From assembly GCA_013396995.1 (NCBI GenBank), contig VWZP01001440.1, forward strand, positions 3,535,873 through 3,599,872: a stretch of 64,000 nucleotides of DNA, written 5' to 3'. How positions within the stretch are numbered: position 1 is the stretch's first letter; the number at the start of each line of letters is the position of its first letter. The notes below the pieces were generated by a model. The model searched no databases, was not told the origin of the DNA, and saw only the letters and a list, made by a program, of their open reading frames with translations. A program made the position numbers and the translations under genes. This document shows positions 52,258-62,763 of the stretch, piece by piece. Origin of the DNA: Dicaeum eximium. Taxonomy: Eukaryota > Chordata > Aves > Passeriformes > Dicaeidae.

Positions 52258-52414
52258 ATCTAATTGGTTGCCTGGCACTTCGTCTGTGGCAAGCAGGACA
52301 ATGGCTGCCAGCAAGAGCAAGAACCAGAGTTCCTTGGCCCTCCATAAAGTAATTATGGTTGGCAGTGGAGGTGTGGGTAAATCTGCACTCACACTTCAGT
52401 TTATGTATGATGAG
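52258..52414 (+). CDS. RALB: RALB exon 2 (43 nt leader plus codons 1-38)
   Basis: The acceptor is tctgcag ending at 52257 and the donor is gag/gtaagt at 52415. Coding begins at 52301. The exon encodes the variable N-terminus and the whole P-loop, ending at Glu38 just inside switch I. The frame stays open past the donor for 54 codons to a stop at 52577-52579, so retention of intron 2 would give a 92-residue truncated product. Confidence 0.95.
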
Positions 52415-55400
52415 GTAAGTAACTTCGGTTCAGCTTCTCTGAAAAGCACAAATTCAAATGGCTTGCTAAGCTTTTTTTGTGGGACAGGGGAGCTAAATGA
52501 CCTGATGACCCAACTGGCAGGAGCAGGATGTAGAAAGCTGGGAGATGTGTCCTCTGGGAACATCTCTGGCTACAGGTGACAAAATTGATGCTTATTTGTG
52601 AAAGAACAGTCTTCAGAAGTGGCTTTGTGGATCTGATCAACATTGAATGGACTAAAGTGTCTACCTGTGTTAATTATGGAGCAGGGTTTCATGTTCATCA
52701 GCTGGATGCTGTCATTTACACCTGTTAAAAGTTCAGATACCTGTTCCTGAAGTATATTCAAATGCATTTTCTTAAGGCGGGAGATCTAGATAATGCCAGC
52801 AGATTGCTGGTAACTTATACTGCAACTCTGTTCTTAAATTGTACTGAAGTTGCTGACAGTACTTTGTGTAGCAAAACTTGACTAGGCAGATTGGCTCTTT
52901 GATGTATTAAGGGCTTAAATAATTTGCTTTTAATAGTAAAACTTAAAAAAAAAAGTGGTGGAACTTAGTGGCTGACTGAATTATGAGAAGATTTTGGGGA
53001 ATTTAAATGTCACTGAAGTGAAAGAAGGAAGATGGACAAATACTGAGAATGTTTGACAGTAATTCTAAACACTGATCCCTTTCTTGTCAGTTTGTAGAAG
53101 ACTATGAACCTACCAAGGCTGACAGCTACAGAAAGAAAGTAGTTCTGGATGGTGAAGAAGTTCAGATAGACATTCTGGACACAGCAGGACAGGAGGATTA
53201 TGCAGCTATCAGAGATAACTATTTCCGCAGTGGGGAAGGGTTTCTTCTTGTCTTCTCAATAACAGAGCACGAATCCTTCACAGCAACAGCAGAGTTTCGG
53301 TGAGTAGTTTCTCTCCTAGGCAGGGGAAGTTATCCAGTTCCTGCATTGCTCTGACAACTCTGCCTAAAAGCTACAGCTCTTTATTTTTTCTCTGTTACCA
53401 TTTGATCAATAAAAGTAACACCTGACCATTTTGCTCTCAGTAATCGATAACCTAAACCACAGTATTCAGCCTCTGGCTTTAGTCGTCTTTGTGCCTGCAA
53501 CTTATGAGTACACTATGCCAGCAGCAACTTCAGGCAAGTTACAGATTCTTGGACTCTTAAAACAGGCATATTCCAGCCAATTTTCAGTCTTCATGGATGT
53601 GAAGTTTAATTATCTTAGAACAGTACTTCTGGAATTAAGTCTGTCTTTTGGCCAGGTTTCAGACACAGTATTGCTTACTGCTAGAAGCAGGTGCTCTAAG
53701 GAAGGGAAGGATTAGCCTCCACTCTCAGGTATGGATTGGTGCCAAACAAGGGTTGGCAGCCAAGCACTGCTATTGTAGGCAGACGTATTCCTAGAAAGAC
53801 ATAGGGTAGTTGTAAGCACTTCCATTTTTCTTTTTGGGATTAGCAGTTCTGATGTAAAAATTGGCACCAGATTGACCACAGAATCTGCTTGTGTAGTGTG
53901 GGGGTAAATACAAAAGGATTTAAACCACTGCTCTGGTTTTAGAATCCATGTAGCCATATTCTTAAGGGCAAGTGTTCTAACTCTTTTTGATAATACCTGT
54001 TGCCTCAGTAGAAGGTAAACTGGAGATTGCCTGGAAAAGCTGTATAACTTGAAGGAAAACTTCCCAAAGCATAGGGAAAGTTTAGGAGTTCCTTATGCTT
54101 GTCAGAGTAAAAGCTCTTTATCAGTCTGTCTTATGCTCCATTTGCTTCAGTGGTACACGGTTAACAGATACTAACTGGTAATGGAAGTGCTGTAGCTGAG
54201 GACACTTATTTCTAGTTTTTTCTTAAAGCTAAGGCAAACTCTCCTTGCACTCCAGAACTTTGATCCAGGTTATTCATATATCATACTCTTTCAATAGTAG
54301 TGGAAGACCACAAAATCTTTTATGAGGTATAAAAATACTGGTCCTTCGTCACAAAATACTTGTGTGACTTTGTTCTGCTTCAGAAGGCTGACAGTCATGG
54401 GACACACAAGCAGAGCTCAGTTTGCTCTATCTGGAGCTCTGAAAGGAGCTAATAGTTCAGCTGTTACAGGACTGCAAAACTGAGTACTAGGACTCCTCCT
54501 AATGTCAGGTGACACTCAAAGAATACAAAGAAAATGAGACAAAGGGAAGCACTTGGTTTTGGCTTATGTGCCTAAGTGAAATATAATGTTAAACCCAAAG
54601 TTTAAGGCTTTGAATGAAAAGGAATAGGAGTATTTATCTTGGCAGTTTGATTTTTTGTCAGACTTCTCTAACTAGGTTAACGGTGTGTTGGTTAAAGATT
54701 CCAGCACAGCAAAACAATGAAAAAGCAATGCTAGCCCTGAAGATGGGCAAGAAGGCCTAAGAGCTTTGTGATGCAGAATCTCCTACTTTTCCATGATTCA
54801 GAATTAAAACAGATAGTGAAAGTAGTATATGGAATATTTAGGCTGACGTGCAAGAACCAGCTCCTTGGTCCAGGAAGGAATGTGGAATGTAGTATGAGTC
54901 ACCAGCATCCCAGGCCAAACTGCAGAGTGGTATTATTTATTGCAGATCAGAAGGTTCCAGACTTCTAACACTATAAAAAAGTTGAATACTGAACAAACTA
55001 TAGGCTTGTCTTTAAAGCCTAGCTCTCCTGCTGATGCTATGCATTCAGTGTTTGCTTTCTGTGCCTCTTTAATCTGAAAATGTGTGAAGGTGCAGTTAAA
55101 TGCAACAGCAGATTGTCTGCTTCAGTGTCAATGCTATTTTAGAGTCTCATGTACTCTCCATACATTGTTATTTTGTAGATGGAAAATGCAGGCATCTGAA
55201 GTAGTGTGGTAACTCAGAGAGATGAGAGGGTGTAGCACTGTGCTCATGCCTCATTTAGCTCTTCATAACAAAATGAAGCAATCTAAAAATAGTTTAGAGG
55301 GTAGAATTCTTCCAGCATCCTAGATGGACAGCAGTATGTGTCAGTCTGGTTTCAACTTGTGTTTTATCCCAGTAACAGCACAGACTGAGACTGGTATGCA

Positions 55401-58400
55401 ACATCACTCCATCTCCTTTCCTGCATGCTGGTACATCCTCTTAGCATGACAGGTTAATGCTGACAGTTTGAATATCTTCCTGGAGTCTTGGAAGGAGGAA
55501 GTTTGCTAGCATTTTAGTTCAGAATTGTGTAGTAACTCTCTCTTTTGGGTAAAGTTTAGGTAGCCATTAGGAATGATCTCTGCCAGCTACTGGGCTGTTT
55601 GCAACCTACTGCCTTGGCAAAGGCTTGATGTTGCCCAGACCTATATTGAGATGTGATGCAGACTGTGAATTAAAGATGGTGACTGAATGCCAAGGTAGAA
55701 CTTGGCAAACATGGCACTTGCACTCTTTTCCTCATTCAAATGTGAACTCCTGCTGCCAGTTGCTCTTCTGCCATACTCTTCTTCTTTCCTAGAGCCTGAT
55801 TACTCACTAACTAAACGGTAAAACTGCCTTCCTGGAAGTGTGAGGCTTTCAGTAGTGTAAAGCCCATGACATTACTGTGCTAATCTTGGAATAATTTTAA
55901 AGTTTGTGTCCAACTATTGGGAAATACCCAGTTGTAAACACTAATAATGTGCAGACCACTTGATTCACTCCACATAAGTGTGAGAGTTTTGTTGCTACTA
56001 TTAACGCAGATATTTTTATTTTGAATACCTAATGCATTAGGGAACAGATCCTGCGTGTGAAGGCTGAAGAGGATAAAATCCCTTTATTGGTAGTGGGAAA
56101 CAAATCTGACCTGGAGGAGCGCAGACAAGTGCCTGTAGAAGAGGCTCGAAGTAAGGCAGAAGAGTGGGGGGTGCAGTACGTAGAAACCTCTGCCAAAACT
56201 AGAGCGAATGTAGATAAGGTAAGATAAATGACATCTGCTCAATTAGATCATTACTTCTTGTTTAGTAGCTGACTCTTGCTGGGACAAAAGCAAGTCCACA
56301 GTTTGGCTTCTGAAAGCCTAGTTTATTAAAAACCAAAAAAAACAATGAGCTTACTGGAATGTGTACACTTAGGCACATCCCTAGCTTAAGGGAACCTGAG
56401 ATCTGGAACAAGTTAATGCTATTGTCTTGTTTTAACTGTTTGTACCTGAACCAATAGTTTTTCAATAGTACTTTGAATAAATGGTTCTAAGGAATTCCCT
56501 AAGTATGTTACTTTTTTTGTAGGGTGTGTCCTTCTTATAACACCAATAAATAACAAGCTATGGACACTTAGAAATTGTTCCCCCCTCCCTATAAAGCTAC
56601 ATGTAGTGTGGTTAATCTTAAAAATTTTATTCTTTTCTGCCAAGACGGCTTTGAATTGTGAGAACTTTTTGCTGTGTTCCTGTTCCTGTCCTTGGTGATA
56701 TAGGACAGTTATGCTCATGTTATTCTGCTGCTGGTTTCTTGCATAAACAGTGGTGGTGGGATATTCTGTAAGAGAAATGAATTATGACTATGGAGTGTTT
56801 GTCCTATATAGAGGACAAATCAATTTCAGTCATCCCCTTGATTTTGTTTGTAGTGAGGATTTCTTGAAGAAAAGGGTGCATTTTTCCTTCACCAGTTCAT
56901 GGAAGATGATATGAAATTACTGTTTGCACCCTAAGGGCTCCAAATGTGTCTTACTAATATGCATCTGTTTAAAGATTACAAATTTTAAGCAGTTTTCTCT
57001 TTGAATAAAGAGCACTTTAAGCTAGCTGTACTCTTGTACATCTTCCTGTTCTTCAGTATTAGTTCAGTAGTGGAAATGCTGTTGGTGCACAAGTTACTGG
57101 CAGGAACTCCTTTTCTTATTAAAACTACAGTATATGAAACTCCTGAATTGAGACCTTTTGATTTAAAGAATGTGGCATAATTTCAGTTTGGTAAAGTCAC
57201 CGTCAGTTGCATAAACTGGGTGATGTAGTGAAACATGAAAATTTAGACTTGCTTTTTCATATAAGCATCTTGTATTACTAAGGAATGGGTAGCCTATCTT
57301 ATACTGTGACTAGTTTTCTGATAGGTTGGGATTAATAGCAGCAGAGCTATGTGTCTGGAGTGTACTAGCATGGTGATCTAGATGTGCTGTTACATGTCTT
57401 GCCTGGCTAGCTCATGTGGCATACTGCTTATGCTCTGTATAAGCACTGTTAGGTGCATTGTACAACAAGATATTTCTCTTTGTGGTGATTGTGTGTTAAA
57501 ACTGTGAGAATAAAAAAAAACTTAAGAGGGTTTTGAATTATAAACTAATCTAATTTTTATCAGTAGCATGGTATTGTTTCCCCATATCAAAGGCTTGAGA
57601 GTTCCTTGTTTGGAAAAAACCACACTCTAGTTCTACAGTGATGCTAAACTCTCATTCTGTAATCTTAAAAGTAATTTTAAAGAATAAAATAAAATTATTT
57701 TTAAATAATCCTAAAAATAAATACCCAATAACTGTACTGCAAAACAGCTCTTGCATCTTAAGTGGTATGTACCTAGAAATCAGGAATATAGGGGTGAAAT
57801 TGCCTAAGTTCTGGATGAAAAGATTAGAGAAACATGAAAGGAAGCATGACTTTATCTGAATTTTTCTTAGAACATAGTTTTGAGACTTTTTTGTGCCCTG
57901 TCACTTGCTGCACCATTGTAATTATAGACCAAGCAGATAGTAATACATGGAAAAGACTGGGCTTACTGCTTTCCATAGTTAACAGCAGTGGAAATGTTTG
58001 CTAGGCACAGACAAATGTTCTCATGAGCTCTGCTGCTTTTGTGCAAGAATGGTATTTAATAAAAAACCCTTAAAACAGGGCTGTTGAATTTTTTGATAAA
58101 ATTGTAAGGTAAGATTGTGCAGCTTTTTGTCACTGCTTGACGCACTACATAATTCTGATGTTGAGTTTGTCACAGGAATCTCTGTCTAGACTTAGTTCTG
58201 CTGTGTTGAGTACAGTGTGGTTCTATGTCTTTATTTGCTGCTGAATACAGTAGTTTTTATCTGTTTTGTGGTGGCTGATCTTGTTTAATCTTTCTTTATT
58301 TTTCCCTCCTAGGTATTCTTTGATTTAATGAGAGAAATAAGAGCAAAGAAAATGTCAGAAAACAAAGACAAGAATGGCAAGAAAAGTGGCAAGAACAAGA

Positions 58401-58432
58401 AAAGCTTTAAAGAAAGATGTTGCTTACTGTGA
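52301..58432 (+). CDS. RALB: RALB, Ras-like small GTPase RalB (4 coding exons, 206 aa)
   Basis: The coding sequence joins 52301-52414, 53091-53299, 56041-56218 and 58313-58432 and gives a complete 206-residue protein, the usual Ral length. Visible motifs: P-loop GSGGVGKS at residues 21-28; switch I/effector region around 36-50 with Thr46 and Asp49; DTAGQ at 68-72 with catalytic Gln72; NKSD at 128-131; ETSAK at 156-160; a lysine-rich tail with Ser198; and a final CCLL box (Cys203), which in this family directs geranylgeranylation. Features separating it from RALA are the [12 protein letters not shown] stretch (96-107), the AEEDK insert-like stretch (116-120) and the CCLL ending. Ral proteins cycle between GDP and GTP and signal from the plasma membrane and endomembranes to RALBP1 and the exocyst subunits EXOC2/SEC5 and EXOC8/EXO84. 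The start has A at -3 and G at +4, and an in-frame stop at 36358 precedes it. The frame is intact, so this is the functional gene and not a retrocopy. Confidence 0.97.
52415..53090 (+). other. RALB: RALB intron 2 (676 bp)
   Basis: GT-AG intron in phase 0. Nothing recognisable inside apart from the in-frame open extension of exon 2 (to 52579). Confidence 0.9.
53091..53299 (+). CDS. RALB: RALB exon 3 (codons 39 to 108, first two bases)
   Basis: The acceptor is ttcttgtcag and the donor is tcg/gtgagt at 53300. It encodes most of switch I, switch II with [11 protein letters not shown] (68-78) and the central strand (GFLLVFSI). It ends in phase 2, inside Arg108, which is completed by the first base of exon 4. 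Confidence 0.97.
53300..56040 (+). other. RALB: RALB intron 3 (2.7 kb)
   Basis: GT-AG intron. It contains a decayed MIR-like remnant near 55165-55235. The acceptor before exon 4 (ctaatgcattag) has a poor pyrimidine tract compared with the other introns of the gene. No gene was seen inside. Confidence 0.85.
55165..55235 (+). repeat. Degenerate MIR-like remnant in intron 3
   Basis: 'gttattttgtagatggaaaa', then 'tgcaggcatctgaagtag' and 'tggtaactcagagagatgag', loosely follows the MIR core (attttacagatggggaaactgaggca...). Highly diverged; the call is tentative. Confidence 0.35.
56041..56218 (+). CDS. RALB: RALB exon 4 (codon 108, last base, to 167)
   Basis: The exon starts directly after ttag at 56040 and ends aag/gtaaga at 56219. 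It encodes the guanine-specificity motif NKSD (128-131), the RalB-type [14 protein letters not shown] segment and the SAK motif region ([12 protein letters not shown], 156-167). The frame joins exactly to exon 5. Skipping this 178-nt exon would shift the frame. Confidence 0.97.
56219..58312 (+). other. RALB: RALB intron 4 (2.1 kb)
   Basis: GT-AG intron in phase 0 with a strong acceptor (tttttccctcctag). Contains no recognisable gene or repeat beyond short A- or T-rich runs. Confidence 0.88.
58313..58432 (+). CDS. RALB: RALB exon 5, last coding part (codons 168-206 and stop)
   Basis: Encodes helix alpha-5 ([13 protein letters not shown]), the lysine-rich hypervariable region, Ser198 (the residue known as a PKC site in RalB, family knowledge) and the terminal CCLL box, followed by TGA at 58430-58432. 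The hypervariable tail gives plasma-membrane and endosomal targeting in this family. Confidence 0.97.
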   Translation, partial: VFFDLMREIRAKKMSENKDKNGKKSGKNKKSFKERCCLL

Positions 58433-58443
58433 TGCTTTGGAAC

Positions 58444-58451
58444 TGTAAATA
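58444..58451 (+). promoter_or_regulatory. Candidate Pumilio recognition element (TGTAAATA)
   Basis: An exact match to the UGUANAUA consensus for PUM1/PUM2 binding, 12 bases after the RALB stop codon. Short motifs like this occur by chance, so function is not established. Confidence 0.35.
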
Positions 58452-61053
58452 TCTGTCTACAGGTGGCATGGATAAAATACCACTAAGGATATAGGGCTGG
58501 ATTCATGAAAGGAAGTCTGTATTGACTCCCTTATCTTTTGCTTTGCATATCACACCTTCAAAATGTGAAAACAACTTTGCAACCATTTCCGGTATCCAAC
58601 AAAACCTTTGCCTCCTTAAACTGAAATGGGCTCCATCTTCCAACTTTCAAAACTAGAAATAGTTTCAGAACTATAATCCTTCTGCTTGGTTACACAATGT
58701 ACTTTTGTATTAACTTCCTTCTAATGTTTCTCTATGTTTCTCTTGAACCTCTATTGGCCTTAACCAGCACAGCTGTTCAGGTTCAAACACTTTTTACTGC
58801 TGTTGCTGCCCTCCTTGATGGTGCAAACTGCAGAAAGGCTAGATGACACCTAGTAAAGGGTTTGAGTCTCCATCTTTGTTGTCACTGATATTTCTTACAC
58901 TGAAATCTACTGACTTCCTCCCCACACTCCATGTAAGAAATAGCAACTGACAGTTGAGAGTCAACTCAAAAGGAACTTTCTTCTGTGTTCTGTTCAGTCA
59001 ATACAGCATTCATGAATCAAGCCTATGGACTCAATTCAGACTTAGGAAATGCAAAAACGGATATTTAAATAGAGGCTAGATGCATTCCCTGCTGGGATCT
59101 GTCTTCTCATCCTTAAGTTAGTGGTATGGGGTGAGAAAATGACTGTAAGCCTTTCTCCAAAAGGAATAGTATTATCACCATCTCCCTGAAATGCTGTCCT
59201 GGGTTTCTTCCATGTATTGTGTCTTGACTCAATTACACTTGACATCTATCATCCTTCCATTCCCTTGTACTGGAATAGTGGAAATAGGTGTTGATTAAAT
59301 CAGTTATGTTTATATTGGAACACTTGTGATGATAATGTTGGAAAGTGAGAACATCTGCATCTGTCTCCTGTCTTGCTGAAGATGAAAATATTGAATAAGG
59401 GTGCTTCCCATCACACAATCACAACCTGGAATAGGTGAGGCATAAATGTTACCTCTCAATGATTAGCTGGCTAGTGAGCTGTATGGTGTCAAAAAGCCAA
59501 TGAAGTTAAGCAGTTGCCACATCTATTGCTCACTGTTAATTTTATATGTATTGTTTATGATGCACAGCAACCTAGCACATGATGAGTTTTGCTGTCAGTT
59601 ATGCAGTGGTGGTCATGTCTGTTCAACAAAAACAGTCTAGAAGTGCAAAAGTCAGTACTTAGCAAGTTCTGTTGTCAGCTGAATGAAATGAACTTTCTGA
59701 TGCAGTTTAAATTAAGTGCAGTTGCCAAAAATCACTTCTGTCACTGTGGAAAAGAACTCTCTTCTGGTTATGGAATTTCTCAATGAATTATGGCTATCTT
59801 CTGCCTTGGTGGAGTAGGGAAACTTGAAGAGTAACTGTATCTTGCTGGTTACTGGATCCTTAAAACACAGTTGCTTGGTGAAAGTAATTTAAATGGTAGT
59901 TCAATGAAGCTCACTGCAGCACTAAGTTAACTAACGGTGTTTCTTCTTGAGATGGAGTAGTGAATACTGTTCAGTACTTAGTGTTGTAATTTGAGGTTGA
60001 AAATATTTTTTCACATGTACTAGATTGCTTTTGTGCATTCCCATCTCTGGACATTGAAAAAAGTAAGATGTGATCTATATGAGAACCTCTGTTGACCTGA
60101 GGTTTCAGAGGGACTTACCACAAACTCATTGTCTTCCATAACTAGTTCATCTTGTCAGGCAACTCATTGGACTGGGGGAACTGTACTAAATAAAAGGTGC
60201 TGTAATCTTCATTCTTGTCAAATTAAATTCCTTCTTTCTTACTCTTATCTTGTATGGGCAGAAAGAACAGTTAACCAGCTCTGGAAATGCTTCTCTGTGA
60301 ACAGTGTAATTACTTGTGAAGTTGGCTTTGTAATACCCCCAATAGTGTTTTGAAGCAGAAGCTGGAAGCCTTCTGGCTTACAGAACTTGTCACTTAAGCT
60401 GTGTCACCTGTGTCTAAAGCCTAAGCACCAATAAGGACACTGGGAGCTGTAACACATCTAACAAAGTTTCCTCTTGAACTTCCATGGATAAAAGTCCATT
60501 CCTGACTGTGTATTGTGCATACAGCAAATGAATGTCCTCTTCTGGAGGAAGGCAACTCAGATAGGATTGGTTTTAGTTGAGACTTAAAGGTTAACTCCTC
60601 AATTAACCTAAAGGATAAACAACAGTTGAGTTCACATTACAAGCTTATCTAGGTCAAGCCCCTTGGAGGTGGGTTGTAAAATGTGTCTGACAAAACTGAA
60701 TAAACTCCTTGCTGTATGAATAATTAATTCAGCAAAGTTCACAATGAGCAGCTCGGCTATACTGGCTGAAGAGACTTGAATGCCTTGACCTTTGATCTCT
60801 CTAGTCTTTAAGTACCTGACAGTATTTGATAGGACAGATGAATTTCTTCTCAGAACAGCAAGTCTCTCACTGGTGTTCTTATAGTCCATGTGCTGTTTTC
60901 ACTCAGGTTATTTTTTTTTCTCCAACTGATGAAGCTATGCCACTGAGGTGGACTTACTTGGAAGAAGGTGCTTGCTGTTTCATGGCTTGATGCTGCATCT
61001 CTTCAGTGTTCTGTTCTTGTCACCTGCTCCAGGAAGACTAGGCCTGGAGCCTA

Positions 61054-61059
61054 AATAAA
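61054..61059 (+). terminator. RALB: Candidate polyadenylation signal AATAAA (proximal)
   Basis: An exact AATAAA hexamer with a T/G-rich downstream element within 30 bases. Inferred alternative 3' end of RALB. Confidence 0.45.
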
Positions 61060-62737
61060 GCAGCTTTTCAGTGTTCCTCTTCTGTACTTGTGACAAACTC
61101 AGTTTAACTTGCCAGTTACAGCTGGAAATATAATAAACAAAGCAGCTACCTTGCCTACTTTGGAACAGTGGGCAGCAAACTTTCTGACTTGTACCAGGCA
61201 GGCAATAAACTGGTCCCCTGGACTGAAACCCTGTTGCCTGCAGCTCATGGTGGAAGTGCCTGAATGTATGCCCTTCTGAATAGGGGCAATATGATTTGGA
61301 GGTTCCTGAATGGCTTCCAGGTGTGCTTCACTGGACATCAATGGATATCAACATCAGGTGGGTTGAATGGAGTGGATATAACATGGCACAGCAGCCTGTG
61401 AGCAGTGTGAATGGAGCTTTGAGTAACTGGGATCAGGTACATCAAATAAGGGATGACTTTGGCAGCAGGGGGTGTGTGGCTGCCTGCTGGCCCTGCTGTG
61501 TAGCTCAGGAGGCTGAAGAATTGAAGCTGAGGTATTCTATCAGCCTTTGCACGTTGGGTAATTAAAAACCAAGGCTTCTCTTTGTTGGTGTAAGGTCTCC
61601 TTAAATCATTCTGGAGCATGGCTGTAGGCAGGTAACTGGATATTTGCAGCTGGAGGTCATGCAAGACTTGACTATGCACTTGCACTTAAGCATTCAAGTA
61701 TTATTCTTGCGCAATGGCTTAACATGAAGTCAGGGAACTGTTTACTGCTATGTGCAATCTTCCATATGTGGCTTAGCTTCAAGTGCTCCAGTTTTCCTTC
61801 TGGTTTGAGCAGAGCAAACAAACCCCTGTTATAACAAGGGTTAAATCATTATATGAAAAAAAAAGCAGGTTAAACTCAAGGACTGCAAAGCCAGACTTAA
61901 CTCTTGTCGAAGAGCATCTCTCCAGGTGGGAGTACAGATGCAGCATGAAGTGTGTTTTCAATGACTTGTGCCATATGTGTTCTTATACAGACTGATACAT
62001 CTCTACTGCAATTTCTAGGGGAGCACTTGGCTTGATGAGGAGAAAGATGTATGCATACATTTACTGGGCATTAAATTTCAGTAAGATGTTAATAACCATC
62101 TGAAGTTCCAGTTGAGTCTTATCTGGCTTAAATATAATGAAGAATACTTCAGGTCTAAGGTACAAAAACTATCTAGAATGCAGTAAGAGGTATGTAGGGG
62201 GGATATGCATCTAACTAAATGCCAGGTCTTTTTTTTTAAAGCTTTGCAAAGCATTAACCCGGTTCTTAGGCCTGACACGTCTATCAATTCTTGCTCAAAA
62301 AGAGAATACTGTTACCAGTTCAGTTAAGAGCTTATGTAGACAGAAGCTTTCCTTAATTGCTATAAGCATATGTTGCAGTGTTCACCTCCTGTTGACTTCA
62401 TAGCTGGGGGAAGGAGGGAAGAGGAACAAATAAAAAAGCTATGATTTTCACCATAATCCCCACACTTCATGGAAATGGCAGGTGTTCCTCTTGGGAGGGG
62501 AAGGTGTTATCTCTAACACCAAGTGAGAGGTTTAGTGTAGAGGAAGTGATTGCGATTGCAAGACTTAATGAAACTGCCTCTAAACTATGTATGCTATACT
62601 ATATCATGTAAATTCTTACTTTTTTCCTTACATAGATTCAGAGCTTTGTCTCTAACTTGCACAAACATTTTTAATGTCTGTAAAACTGGTCACTTTTCAT
62701 TATCATGCTAATACAACTGATTTGTATTACTATTGAT

Positions 62738-62743
62738 AATAAA
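62738..62743 (+). terminator. RALB: Candidate polyadenylation signal AATAAA (distal)
   Basis: An exact AATAAA hexamer in an AT-rich stretch followed by a T/G-rich element (tttgtttgtt, about 62765). Best candidate for the distal end of the RALB transcript. Confidence 0.5.
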
Positions 62744-62763
62744 AAGAAAAAATGAGCTTCATA

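Larger units (their letters stand above)
58433..62760 (+). other. RALB: RALB 3' untranslated region (distal end approximate)
   Basis: No splice donor is needed after the stop, and the sequence contains several AATAAA hexamers: 60189, 60699, 61054, 61132 and 62738. The hexamer at 61054 (followed by a T/G-rich stretch ttttcagtgttcctcttctg) and the one at 62738 (followed by tttgtttgtt) look most like real cleavage sites. The full-length 3' UTR would be 2.6 or 4.3 kb. Small open frames in this stretch are not considered genes. Confidence 0.6.
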
